A stretch of 64,000 bases of DNA from an uncultured Eubacteriales bacterium (GTDB lineage Bacteria; Bacillota; Clostridia; Oscillospirales; Acutalibacteraceae). This document shows positions 33,368 to 42,355 of this stretch, piece by piece; positions within the stretch are counted from its first letter, which is position 1; each line of letters starts with the position of its first letter. Below the pieces are notes generated by a model that saw only the letters and a program-made list of their open reading frames with translations, ran no database searches and had not been told where the DNA came from. The DNA lies in the NCBI GenBank assembly GCA_934436505.1, contig CAKSAP010000002.1:1-64000 (forward strand), in the 5' to 3' direction. A program made the translations under genes and the position numbers.

Positions 33368-34345
33368 TTAGAATCTTATTGGTATAATAGACTGATAAAC
33401 TTTACAATCTTTATAACCATTTGCATTTAACAGTTCTCTTATACTTTCTTGGGTAATCTGTGATTCCATTATTGGCGAAATTGTAATTCGCTTAAAAGAA
33501 TCTCTAATAAGTTTTACCGTTAAAAACGGTACAATTATACCATTTTTTATGCAGAAATCATATTTTATATCTTTATTATTACTTCCGATATAATTTTTAC
33601 TGCTTTTATTGATTTCATTAACTTTGGAATCGTTTATCTCAATAACAATACGAAATTCTTTTTCATCACTAAATTTAGAATTTTTGAAAAAAGCACAAAA
33701 CGTATCTATATACATTTTTAGCTTAACGCTTATGTAACAGAAGTTTTTTTCTTGTTCCAATTCGGTAAATATGTTCTCTAGTTCCTTAAATTGCAACTTC
33801 GTGTTATAAAGAACATTACCGTAATACACTAAAAATGGGTCTAATTCATTTTTCCCCATTGTAAAAGTCTTTAAAAACTGTTGAATATTTATTCCTATAT
33901 TATAACCTTGATATAAACCATTATTAACATAATAATTCCACATGTGTAATGAATCACATTCCGCACACATACAAAACACAAAGTGACGCACATTAGATAC
34001 GCGCAATGCAGGAGTATATTTAACATTTGTAACTTTAAGATTTTGAATATCTGAATATGTGTTTTCCTTTATCAAGTCGTTAAATGCATTTTCCGTTCTT
34101 GGAAATTTTTGAGGATATTTCTTAAAATAATCGCACATTAACTTAACCAAATAAATCCCTTCAGAGCGGTCGTTTAAAAATCTAATATCAGTAAAACGGA
34201 CACTTTCATTTTTAATAATAGAAAGGAATGCATCTGGTGAGGTATAATGATATTGATTGATAGAGTTTTTTTCAATTACAGTGTATGGATAAAATTTTTT
34301 TATATATGCCGAACTGTAATCGTAATTGTTGACGGGATTTCTCAT
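33368..34345 (-). CDS. DUF2971-family protein
   Basis: A 325-aa soluble protein. The pattern YHYTSPDAFLSIIKNESVRFTDIRFLNDRSE near 32-62, FVFCMCAECDSLHMWNYYVNNGLYQGYNIGI near 121-151 and a later EKEFRIVIE is that of DUF2971. Members are scattered, often in defence islands or near mobile elements, and no activity is known for certain. It is AT-rich, stands alone on the minus strand, and lies between the two direct repeats, which suggests recent gain. Confidence 0.8.
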   Translation of the reverse strand: MRNPVNNYDYSSAYIKKFYPYTVIEKNSINQYHYTSPDAFLSIIKNESVRFTDIRFLNDRSEGIYLVKLMCDYFKKYPQKFPRTENAFNDLIKENTYSDIQNLKVTNVKYTPALRVSNVRHFVFCMCAECDSLHMWNYYVNNGLYQGYNIGINIQQFLKTFTMGKNELDPFLVYYGNVLYNTKLQFKELENIFTELEQEKNFCYISVKLKMYIDTFCAFFKNSKFSDEKEFRIVIEINDSKVNEINKSSKNYIGSNNKDIKYDFCIKNGIIVPFLTVKLIRDSFKRITISPIMESQITQESIRELLNANGYKDCKVYQSIIPIRF

Positions 34346-34647
34346 ATATTATCCTCTCACATAATAATTTTAAACTATACATAGCAGAGTGATCTGTAGT
34401 TTGTAAAAACAACACAAATATAATCGTAACTGTATTTATTATAATTTGCATACAGACTTTTTTCAACACTTTTCACAATAATCATCAAAATTGTATGGTG
34501 TTTCAAATTCATTATTTTATAATTATATTGCTTGTGCAATAGTTTGACTGATAAGATTGTAAAAAAGATGTCATAAAGTATTGATATTCATTTGTTTCTT
34601 TGCTATCATTAAAATTAAATCGGATGATATTTAGGAGAACAAAATGC

Positions 34648-35592
34648 ATGAGTATTAACATAACGACCGAATATATAAATAATTCTCGTCAAAACATTAT
34701 GACAATGAGTACAGATAAAAGCAATCCTGTTTTACTTATTGTTCACGGCGGAGCAGGTTCTCCGGACAGACCGTTAGTAAAGAAATACAATAGTGAACTT
34801 GCTGAATATTATACCGTTGTGTGTTGGGACCAAAGAGGTAGCGGTTTAAGCTATACAAAAAAAGAGAATTTAACAATAGATATTATGTTGAATGACTTAA
34901 AAAGTGTTGTTGAATTTTTAAGAAACAGATATCATCAAGATAAAATCTATATTGCAGGACATTCTTGGGGAGCCTATCTTGGTTTGCGTTTTTCGTTTAT
35001 GCACCCTGAATATGTAAAATATTATATAGGAACGGGTCAGGGTATTTCTTCATTTGCAGATGAAATTTATAAATATAATTTCGTCAAAGAGCAAGCCGAG
35101 CTGAGAAGTGACACCGAAGTTATTAAAAAGTTAGTCCATTTTGGCGAACCAATAAAATATACATATAGTCACGATGATAAAAAAGCAAAGCAATACATGG
35201 GCAAAATGATTCATAAATACGGCGGATATATCAGCGATAAAAATGAATTTAACACTAACAAATATTTGAATTACTATATCAAATGCTATAAAATCAATAT
35301 TATTAAAGTAATAAAAGGCATGTTAAAATCGTCTAAAACTCTAAATATAGAAATGAACGAAAAAGACAGTATTTCCCGCATTACCGAACTAAATGTACCG
35401 GTTCTTTTAATTTCCGGCGAGGACGATATGATTTGTCCGGTACAAGCCACACAAAATTGGTTTGATAATTTAAAAGCACCGCATAAAGAATTTATAAAAA
35501 TAAAAAATGCTGCTCATATGGTTAATTTTGAACAACCAAATGAATGGAACAAATTAGTGATAAGCCTAACTAAAAATAATATCAATTCATAA
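34648..35592 (+). CDS. Alpha/beta hydrolase, proline-iminopeptidase-like
   Basis: A 314-aa hydrolase. Oxyanion motif HGGAG near 30, DQRGSG near 60, nucleophile Ser106 in GHSWGAYLG, acid in GEDDMICP near 270 and catalytic His in AAHMVNFE near 294. The HGGPG/DQRGxG/GxSWG set is that of proline iminopeptidase-like enzymes, which trim N-terminal residues; the substrate here is unknown. ATG 34648 follows TTAGGAG; the upstream ATG in the longer frame lacks a site. Its last codons run into direct-repeat copy 2. AT-rich like its DUF2971 neighbour. Confidence 0.88.
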   Translation: MSINITTEYINNSRQNIMTMSTDKSNPVLLIVHGGAGSPDRPLVKKYNSELAEYYTVVCWDQRGSGLSYTKKENLTIDIMLNDLKSVVEFLRNRYHQDKIYIAGHSWGAYLGLRFSFMHPEYVKYYIGTGQGISSFADEIYKYNFVKEQAELRSDTEVIKKLVHFGEPIKYTYSHDDKKAKQYMGKMIHKYGGYISDKNEFNTNKYLNYYIKCYKINIIKVIKGMLKSSKTLNIEMNEKDSISRITELNVPVLLISGEDDMICPVQATQNWFDNLKAPHKEFIKIKNAAHMVNFEQPNEWNKLVISLTKNNINS

Positions 35593-35768
35593 ATGGTCAA
35601 TAGATGGTCACGAAATATTTAACACCAAAAATCACAAAATCTCACTCCGTAAAAAAGAGTGAGATTTTTTGTTGGATATTGAATTTTGAAATTCATTTCA
35701 GAAAAAGAAAAAACCTGCGAAAACGCCGTGTTTACGCAGGTTTTGGAGCTACTGGTCGGACTCGAACC
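35587..35768. repeat. Direct repeat copy 2, ending inside tRNA-Thr
   Basis: Second copy of the element at 33164-33343, starting at the last codon of the hydrolase gene and running into the 3' end of the intact tRNA-Thr. It includes the AAATCTCACTC hairpin (terminator of the hydrolase) and the CCTGCG/CGCAGG hairpin (terminator of the tRNA on the other strand). Confidence 0.85.
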
Positions 35769-35819
35769 GACGGCCTGCGCATTACGAATGCGCTGCTCTA
35801 CCAACTGAGCCACAGTAGC
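35744..35819 (-). tRNA. tRNA-Thr(CGU)
   Basis: Seventy-six bases including an encoded CCA. The acceptor GCTACTG pairs with CAGTAGC, the D-arm GCTCAGTTGGTAGAGC is standard, the anticodon stem GCGCA/TGCGC encloses a TTCGTAA loop with anticodon CGT, and the T-arm GTCGGTTCGAGTCCGAC is intact. Confidence 0.97.
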
Positions 35820-35938
35820 AATTATTTATTTTGCGAAAGATTATTGCTCTCGCAAATGCTTTTATATTATATATAAATTCCTCGGGTTTTGCAAGTGTAA
35901 TTTGAAAAATATTTAGCTTTTACAGATTTTTATTTTTA

Positions 35939-36688
35939 TTACAGCAAATTACGGAATTTGTCAAACTCAAAGCACAGTGTTTCTTTTTGGTGGCTGTCGC
36001 TTGAAAGAATGAATTTTCCGCCCTTTTGACAAATATAGCTTCGTATATTTTCGGACGGGTAGGGGGTAGTCCTGTAGCCTCGGCTGATAGCACCCGTATT
36101 GATTTCAAACACCCTGCAGCCCTCGATTATTTTATCAACGGCTTTTCGGTAGGCATTTATATACCTCGGGTCGTTCTCATCAAAGAGCTGTTCCTGCTCA
36201 TTGAATTTTGTTATCAGGTCAAAGTGTCCGACAATATCGCACTTGGTTTTCTCATAAACCTTGCCGACGTTTTCAAAATACGCTTCGCAAAGGCTCAAAA
36301 TATCGCCCGAAAAATATTTATCTGCCGCTTGCTTTAATATATCGGCGGTTTCGTCAACAGGGATGTATTCCCCGTCAATCAAAACATAGTGAACAGAGCC
36401 TATGACATAATCATAGCCTGCCGTGGGTGCGGTCGAATAAAAATCCTGCTCGGTGGCGCAAAGGATTTTTATTTTGTCCGAAAATTCATTTTTCAATTCA
36501 TTGATTGTTCGGATGTATTCGGCTTGCTTGTCCCTTTGTATGCAATATCGCTCGTCAAATTCGGTGTAAGAATGGTCGGAAAAGCCAAGCGTTTTTACAC
36601 CCTTTTCAATCGCCGAAATAACTATATCCCTCGGCGTGTCCCTGCCGTCGCTGAAAATGGAATGAACGTGTAAATCAAAAAGCTCCAT
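35939..36688 (-). CDS. hisK: Histidinol-phosphatase, PHP family
   Basis: Removes phosphate from L-histidinol phosphate, the step before HisD. The 249-aa protein has PHP-domain metal motifs: DLHVHSIFSDG at the N-terminus, GFSDHSYTEFD near 35-45, a mid GSVH near 96, GHFDLI near 155 and SSDSHQKE near the C-terminus. Length and motifs fit the B. subtilis HisJ/HisK type. It overlaps the hisIE stop by one base and closes the operon, so it supplies the phosphatase that the monofunctional HisB lacks. Confidence 0.88.
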   Translation of the reverse strand: MELFDLHVHSIFSDGRDTPRDIVISAIEKGVKTLGFSDHSYTEFDERYCIQRDKQAEYIRTINELKNEFSDKIKILCATEQDFYSTAPTAGYDYVIGSVHYVLIDGEYIPVDETADILKQAADKYFSGDILSLCEAYFENVGKVYEKTKCDIVGHFDLITKFNEQEQLFDENDPRYINAYRKAVDKIIEGCRVFEINTGAISRGYRTTPYPSENIRSYICQKGGKFILSSDSHQKETLCFEFDKFRNLL

Positions 36689-37335
36689 CAGGTCATCTTC
36701 TCCTGCTTTACCTTGTGGTCGATAACGTGGCGTGATGCCAGCTCGTCTCTTATATCGTCAAGTGAAATTCCCGTTTCAACCATAAGTACCATAATATGAT
36801 AGGCGAGATCCGCAATTTCGTAAACGGTTTCCCTTTTGTCCTCGGCTTTGGCGGCAATGATTACCTCTGTGCTCTCCTCGCCGACCTTTTTAAGAATTTT
36901 ATCAAGTCCTTTGTTGAAAAGATAGGTGGTATATGAGCCGTCCTGCGGATTTGTCTTTCTGCCCCTTATCAGCTCCATAAGTCCCTCGTAGGAAAATTCC
37001 GAACGCTCTTCGCTTTGGAAAACGGGCTTTGTAAAGCAGGAATATGAGCCAGTGTGGCAGGCAGGACCGTCGGGCTCGACCGTAACGACAAGAGCATCAT
37101 TGTCGCAGTCTGCCGTTATCGAAACAATGTGCTGATAGTTTCCGCTTGTTTCGCCCTTGAGCCACAGCTCGTTCCTTGAACGGCTCCAAAAGCAGGTAAG
37201 CTCCTTTTCAAGTGAAATTTCAAGGCTTTCTCTGTTCATATATGCGAGAGTCAAGACCTTTTTTGTCTTTGCGTCAACGACGATTGCGGGAATAAGACCC
37301 TTTTCGTCAAATTTAAGTTCGTCAATGTTCAACAT
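36688..37335 (-). CDS. hisIE: Bifunctional PR-AMP cyclohydrolase / PR-ATP pyrophosphohydrolase
   Basis: Carries out steps two and three of histidine synthesis. The HisI half (1-110) shows VDAKTKKVLTLAYMN, FWSRSRNELWLKGETSG and the metal-binding DCDNDAL plus CHTGSYSCF. The HisE half (about 115-215) shows LDKILKKVGEESTEVIIAAK. At 215 aa it has the usual fusion length. It lies 10 bases after hisF. Confidence 0.96.
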   Translation of the reverse strand: MLNIDELKFDEKGLIPAIVVDAKTKKVLTLAYMNRESLEISLEKELTCFWSRSRNELWLKGETSGNYQHIVSITADCDNDALVVTVEPDGPACHTGSYSCFTKPVFQSEERSEFSYEGLMELIRGRKTNPQDGSYTTYLFNKGLDKILKKVGEESTEVIIAAKAEDKRETVYEIADLAYHIMVLMVETGISLDDIRDELASRHVIDHKVKQEKMT

Positions 37336-37345
37336 AGCTTTCTCC

Positions 37346-38104
37346 TTATATCCTTGTCGGAATGTTATTGCGTTTCATCTCTTTTTTCAGGTCGTTTATA
37401 CTGACCTCTCCGAAATGGAAAATCGAAGCGGCAAGACCTGCGTCAACCTTTGGAACGGTGTTGAAAAGAGTTATAAAGTCCTCAATTTTTCCTGCTCCGC
37501 CCGAGGCGATTACAGGCACGTTTACTGCATCGCATACCTTTTCGAGCATTTCAAGATCGAAGCCCTTTTTTACGCCGTCCGTATCAATGGAATTGACAAC
37601 GACCTCGCCTGCACCGTTTGCAACGCAGCGTTTTATCCATTCAAGGGCTTCCAATCCCGTGTTTTCTCTGCCGCCCTTTGCGAAAACTCTGAAAACGCCG
37701 TCAACCCTTTTGACATCAACCGACAGCACTACGCATTGGTCGCCGTAAAGCTTTGCAGCTTTACAGATTAAATCAGGGTTTTTGATAGCTCCGGAATTCA
37801 CGCTGACCTTGTCGGCACCGCATTTTAATACCCTGTCAAAGTCCTCAACGGTGTTTATACCGCCGCCGACGGTAAGCGGAATAAATACGCTTTTTGCAGT
37901 CTCGCAAAGTATGTCGGTAAACAGTTTTCTGCCGTCCGAGGAAGCGGTTATATCATAAAACACAAGCTCGTCGGCACCGTTCTGCGTGTAATATTTTGCA
38001 AGTTCAACAGGGGATGAAACGTCCTGCAAGCCCTTGAAATTTACACCCTTTACAACACGCCCGTCCTTGACGTCAAGGCAGGGGATAATTCTTTTTGTAA
38101 TCAC
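37346..38104 (-). CDS. hisF: Imidazole glycerol phosphate synthase cyclase subunit
   Basis: TIM barrel of 252 aa which, with HisH, makes imidazole glycerol phosphate and AICAR. The catalytic Asp near 11 is in PCLDVKDGRVVKG, and the second near 130 is in LSVDVKRVDG. Phosphate-binding loops TVGGGI and SGGAG are present. It overlaps hisA by four bases. Confidence 0.97.
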   Translation of the reverse strand: MITKRIIPCLDVKDGRVVKGVNFKGLQDVSSPVELAKYYTQNGADELVFYDITASSDGRKLFTDILCETAKSVFIPLTVGGGINTVEDFDRVLKCGADKVSVNSGAIKNPDLICKAAKLYGDQCVVLSVDVKRVDGVFRVFAKGGRENTGLEALEWIKRCVANGAGEVVVNSIDTDGVKKGFDLEMLEKVCDAVNVPVIASGGAGKIEDFITLFNTVPKVDAGLAASIFHFGEVSINDLKKEMKRNNIPTRI

Positions 38105-38814
38105 AGAGCTAACTCAACCGCCTTTCTCAAATCGATAGCCTTTGTGTAATAAGCCTTGCCGATTATCGCACCGTGAATATTGAGCGCACGAAGCTTTTTT
38201 ATATCGTCGAGCGAGGAAACTCCGCCCGAGGCAATTATGTTCATCTTCAGCTGCTCGCTCAATTCCTTGTATAAGCTGTGGTTTGTGCCTTTCATTGCAC
38301 CGTCCTTTGAAATATCGGTGCATATGAGCGTCGAAACGCCGAGAGCCTGCATATCTCTGCAAAACGCAAACGCTTCAAGCTCCGATTTTTCCGTCCAGCC
38401 TTTGATTGCGACAAAGCCGTCCCTTATGTCAACGCCGACGGCAATTCTGTTTTTATATTTTCCGACGGCTCTTTCAAGGAATTTTCTGTCATTTACAGCC
38501 GCCGTGCCGAGAATTACACGGTCAATCCCGTTTTCAAGGTACATTTCGACCGTTTCCATACTGCGTATTCCGCCGCCGATTTCGCAAAACATATCTGTTG
38601 CGTTGTGAATTTCCATAACCGTATCAAAATTCGGCGTTTTTCCGTTCTTTGCACCCTCTAAATCAACAAGATGTATGTGCGTTGCGCCGCAGCTCTCAAA
38701 ATCCTTTGCGACCTCGGGCGGATTTTCCGAAAAGACCTCCATTTGTGCGTAATCGCCCTTGAAAAGTCTTACCGCCTTGCCCTCGTAAAGGTCTATTGCA
38801 GGATAGATAAACAT
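38101..38814 (-). CDS. hisA: ProFAR isomerase
   Basis: A 237-aa TIM barrel that isomerises ProFAR to PRFAR. The catalytic Asp is in PAIDLYEGKAVRL, the second in CTDISKDGAMKG. The phosphate loops IGGGIR and SGGVSS are intact. It shares one base with hisH and four with hisF. Confidence 0.97.
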   Translation of the reverse strand: MFIYPAIDLYEGKAVRLFKGDYAQMEVFSENPPEVAKDFESCGATHIHLVDLEGAKNGKTPNFDTVMEIHNATDMFCEIGGGIRSMETVEMYLENGIDRVILGTAAVNDRKFLERAVGKYKNRIAVGVDIRDGFVAIKGWTEKSELEAFAFCRDMQALGVSTLICTDISKDGAMKGTNHSLYKELSEQLKMNIIASGGVSSLDDIKKLRALNIHGAIIGKAYYTKAIDLRKAVELAL

Positions 38815-39434
38815 TATTTTTCCTCCCCTAAGGCTACAAATGAGCGAAGTATTTTAAGTCCCGTTTCGCCGCTTTTTTCGGGATGAAACTGACAGCCGAA
38901 AATATTTCCCGATTGCACCGACGCCGTAAGCGGTGCGCCGTAGTCTGATACCGCCGTTACCGAGCTTTCACAGTCGGCGGCATAATATGAATGGACGAAG
39001 TAAACGTATTCGCCGTTTTTTACGTTTTCAAAAATCGGTGTTTGTTTCTTAATTTCAAGGCTGTTCCAGCCGATATGCGGAATTTTATAGTCCTTCGGAA
39101 TGACTGCTTCGATAGGTCTTATCTCGCCCTTAATAAGCCCCAAGCCCCTGTGCTCGCCGTATTCATAGCTTTTCTCAAACAGGAGCTGCATACCGAGGCA
39201 AATGCCCATAAGCGGCTTTCCAGCTTTAGCAAGGGAAATAACCGTGTCCTCAAGACCGCTGTCCTTGAGCTTCTTTGCGGCGTCACAAAACGCACCTACG
39301 CCCGGCAGGATAATCGACTCCGCCCTTTCAAGCTCCGATTTTGAGCTTGTAACAACGGCGTCTGCACCGATAGCGGAAAAGGAGCTTTTTAACGAAAAGA
39401 GATTTCCCACGCCGTAATCAATAATTGCAACCAT
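38814..39434 (-). CDS. hisH: Imidazole glycerol phosphate synthase glutaminase subunit
   Basis: A class I glutamine amidotransferase of 206 aa that delivers ammonia to HisF. The nucleophile Cys is in GICLGMQLLFE near 80, and the His/Glu pair is in FHPEKSG near 185. The N-terminal IIDYGVGNLFSL is characteristic. Start and stop overlap the neighbours by one base each. Confidence 0.97.
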   Translation of the reverse strand: MVAIIDYGVGNLFSLKSSFSAIGADAVVTSSKSELERAESIILPGVGAFCDAAKKLKDSGLEDTVISLAKAGKPLMGICLGMQLLFEKSYEYGEHRGLGLIKGEIRPIEAVIPKDYKIPHIGWNSLEIKKQTPIFENVKNGEYVYFVHSYYAADCESSVTAVSDYGAPLTASVQSGNIFGCQFHPEKSGETGLKILRSFVALGEEK

Positions 39435-40021
39435 TATAACACACCCTTTGAGGACGGAATTTCGTCGGCAAAATCGCTGTCGATTTTTACCGCAGCTCTG
39501 ATGCTTCTTGCAACGGACTTGAACGCACCCTCGATTATGTGGTGTGAGTTTTCGCCGTCAAGCTGCATTATGTGAAGCGTGAGCTTTGCGTTGCTTGTGA
39601 ATGCGATGAAAAATTCCTTTACAAGCTCTGTGTCGAAGGAGCCGACCTTTTGTGCAGGAATGTCAAGCGAGTACCTCAGACAGCTCCTGCCCGAAAAATC
39701 AACCGCCGTAAGAATAAGAGCCTCGTCCATAGGAAGAATTGTGTCCCCGTAGCGAACGATACCCATTTTGTCGCCGAGAGCCTGCGAAAAAGCCTGCCCG
39801 AGAGCAATGCCAATGTCCTCGGTCGTGTGGTGGTCGTCAACATAGGTGTCGCCGTCGCACTTTATTTCAAGGTCAAATTTTCCGTGAGAGGCGAAAAGAG
39901 TCAGCATATGGTCAAGAAAGCCGCAGCCGCTGTTGATGTCGCTTTTGCCTGTTCCGTCGATATTCAGCGAGAGCTTTATATCGGTTTCGTTGGTTTTTCT
40001 GTCAATTTTTGCAGTTCTCAT
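39434..40021 (-). CDS. hisB: Imidazoleglycerol-phosphate dehydratase
   Basis: The 195-aa monofunctional dehydratase. Metal-binding histidines lie in FLDHMLTLFASHGKFD and DDHHTTEDIG, with a second half repeat HIIEGAFKSVARS. There is no N-terminal phosphatase domain, consistent with the separate PHP phosphatase. It is one base from hisC. Confidence 0.97.
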   Translation of the reverse strand: MRTAKIDRKTNETDIKLSLNIDGTGKSDINSGCGFLDHMLTLFASHGKFDLEIKCDGDTYVDDHHTTEDIGIALGQAFSQALGDKMGIVRYGDTILPMDEALILTAVDFSGRSCLRYSLDIPAQKVGSFDTELVKEFFIAFTSNAKLTLHIMQLDGENSHHIIEGAFKSVARSIRAAVKIDSDFADEIPSSKGVL

Positions 40022-40022
40022 T

Positions 40023-41078
40023 TTAATCGCCTTTCTCCGTGATTTTTTGTATGAGTATGTCTATTTGCTCTTTTGTTCCCACCGTGATACGGTTATAGTC
40101 CTTGAGCTTTTCACTGTCGAAATGCCTTACAAGCACGCCCTTGCTTTTGAGAGCCTCATAGAGTGCCCGTCCGTCTATTTTGTCGTGCCTTGCAAACACG
40201 AAATTAGCCTTTGACGGAAGAACGAAAAAGCCCATAGCTTCAAGCTTTTTCGTAAGATATTCTCTGTTTTCGATTATCGTCTTGCAGTTGCTTTTTGTGT
40301 ATTCCTCATCCTCTAAAACGCCTGCTCCCACAGCCTGAGTAAGAGAGTTTATGTTATATGGATTTGTGGAATACTTGATTGTATTAAGGTCTGCTATAAG
40401 CTCCTTACAGGCAATTCCGAAGCCGAGCCGTCCGCCTGCAAGCGAGCGTGATTTTGAAAATGTCTGTGTAACAAGCAGGTTGCTGTATTTGTGGATAAGG
40501 CTTACAGCGCTTTTTGTGCCGAAGTCAACATACGCTTCGTCTATCACAACTACCGAATCGGGGTTTGAGGAGACGATTTTTTCAATGTCGTTAAGACTTA
40601 ACGCAATACCTGTCGGGGCGTTGGGGTTTGCTATAAAAATCGTTTTGTTTATTCCGATGTAGTCATCAACAGAAATTGTGAAATCATCCTTTAGCGGAAT
40701 TTCCTCATATGGCACACGGTTTATTTCGGCAAATACGGGATAAAAGCCGTAGGTTATGTCGGGGAAAACCGCAGGATGCGTTTCGTCGCAAAAGGCTGAA
40801 AAGGCAAAGTTTAGAATTTCATCCGAGCCGTTTGTGAAAAGTATTTCATCCGTATCGACCGAAAATACTTCGCTTGCCTTTTTTACAAGCTCACGGCACT
40901 CGGGATCGCAGTAAAGCTGAAGATTTTTAACCGCTTCGGTTGCTTTTTTCATTGCCATTTCGCTCGGCGGAAACGGAGACTCATTGGTGTTCAGCTTTAT
41001 GTATTTCATCTCTTTTGGCTGCTCTCCCGGGGTGTAGGGGACAAGTGCCTTGAATTTTTTTGAAAAGTATCTGCTCAC
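40023..41078 (-). CDS. hisC: Histidinol-phosphate aminotransferase
   Basis: PLP enzyme of fold type I, 351 aa, converting imidazole acetol phosphate to histidinol phosphate. LNTNESPFPPS at the start, NPNAPTG near 150, DEAYVDF near 175 and the PLP-binding Lys in TQTFSKSRSLAG near 207 are visible. It overlaps hisD by four bases. Confidence 0.95.
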   Translation of the reverse strand: MSRYFSKKFKALVPYTPGEQPKEMKYIKLNTNESPFPPSEMAMKKATEAVKNLQLYCDPECRELVKKASEVFSVDTDEILFTNGSDEILNFAFSAFCDETHPAVFPDITYGFYPVFAEINRVPYEEIPLKDDFTISVDDYIGINKTIFIANPNAPTGIALSLNDIEKIVSSNPDSVVVIDEAYVDFGTKSAVSLIHKYSNLLVTQTFSKSRSLAGGRLGFGIACKELIADLNTIKYSTNPYNINSLTQAVGAGVLEDEEYTKSNCKTIIENREYLTKKLEAMGFFVLPSKANFVFARHDKIDGRALYEALKSKGVLVRHFDSEKLKDYNRITVGTKEQIDILIQKITEKGD

Positions 41079-42355
41079 TGCTCGTCCTCCACACGGATAA
41101 CAGCACTCTTTGCGTGTGCCGTCAAGCCCTCTTTTTTCGCAAAAGCCGCAACGTCGAAGGCAACTTTTTTGAGTGCGTCCTTTGTGTAATAGGTGTATTG
41201 CGTTTTCTTTATAAAGTCGTCAACGGAAAGCGGACTTGAAAATTTTGCCGTTCCGCTTGTCGGCAGGGTGTGGTTAGGACCTGCGAAATAGTCGCCGAGA
41301 GCCTCGGGACAATTTCTGCCCATAAATATCGAGCCTGCGTGACGTATGCTGTCGAGCTTGTCAAACGGATTGTCAACGCACAGCTCCAAATGCTCTGGAG
41401 CAATTTCGTTTGCGATTTCAATCGCTGCGTCAAGTGTATCGGCAACGATTATTTTGCCGTTTACATCAATGGATTCTCTTGCGATTTCACGGCGTTCAAG
41501 CAACGGAATTTGCTTTTCAAGCTCCGTGCTGACATTTCTTGCAAGCTCTTCGCTGTCGGTAACAAGCACTGCGCTCGCCATTTTGTCGTGCTCTGCCTGT
41601 GAGAGAAGATCCGCCGCAACATATGACGGATTTGACTTGCCGTCCGCAACTATCAGTATCTCACTCGGACCTGCTATCATATCGATTGAAACAACGCCGA
41701 AAACCTGCTTTTTAGCCTCAGCCACAAAGGCATTTCCCGGACCTACGATTTTGTCCACCTTAGGAATACTCTGCGTTCCGTATGCGAGTGCCGCTATTGC
41801 CTGTGCTCCGCCGACCTTGAAAATTCGGTCAATGCCTGCAACGTGCGCCGCCGCAAGTATAACGGGATTTACCTTGCCGTCCTTTGTCGGAGGTGTTACC
41901 ATAACGACCTCACGGCAGCCTGCTATTTTCGCAGGGATGGCGTCCATAAGAACTGTTGACGGATAAGCCGCAGTACCGCCCGGCACATACAGTCCTGCTC
42001 TGTCAACGGGGATTATTTTCTGACCGATCACAATTCCGTCCTCGTCGTTGATTATAAAGCTGTTGCGTACCTGACGGGAGTGGAATTTTCTGATGTTCTT
42101 TGCTGCCTTTTCAAGTATTTCCAAAAATTCAGGCTCTACAAGGCTCAACGCCTCGTCGATTTCCTCTTTTGTTACCGCAAGTGAGGAAAGCTGCGCCTTA
42201 TCAAATTTTTCACAGTATTCAAAAAGTGCCTTGTCGCCGTTCTCTCTTACGTTTTTTATTATTTCCGCAACCGTACCGGCAACATCGGTTTTCGGAACGG
42301 AACGGGCAAAAATTTCACTGTTCGGCACTTCGCCGTATTTCATTATCTTAATCAT
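41075..42355 (-). CDS. hisD: Histidinol dehydrogenase
   Basis: The 426-aa zinc/NAD enzyme for the last two oxidation steps. Conserved blocks YVPGGTAAYPSTVLM, VGGAQAIAALAYGT, GPGNAFVAEAKKQVFG, AGPSEIL, DLLSQAEHD and EHLELC are all present, including the catalytic Glu-His region. It overlaps hisG by eight bases. Confidence 0.97.
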   Translation of the reverse strand: MIKIMKYGEVPNSEIFARSVPKTDVAGTVAEIIKNVRENGDKALFEYCEKFDKAQLSSLAVTKEEIDEALSLVEPEFLEILEKAAKNIRKFHSRQVRNSFIINDEDGIVIGQKIIPVDRAGLYVPGGTAAYPSTVLMDAIPAKIAGCREVVMVTPPTKDGKVNPVILAAAHVAGIDRIFKVGGAQAIAALAYGTQSIPKVDKIVGPGNAFVAEAKKQVFGVVSIDMIAGPSEILIVADGKSNPSYVAADLLSQAEHDKMASAVLVTDSEELARNVSTELEKQIPLLERREIARESIDVNGKIIVADTLDAAIEIANEIAPEHLELCVDNPFDKLDSIRHAGSIFMGRNCPEALGDYFAGPNHTLPTSGTAKFSSPLSVDDFIKKTQYTYYTKDALKKVAFDVAAFAKKEGLTAHAKSAVIRVEDEQ

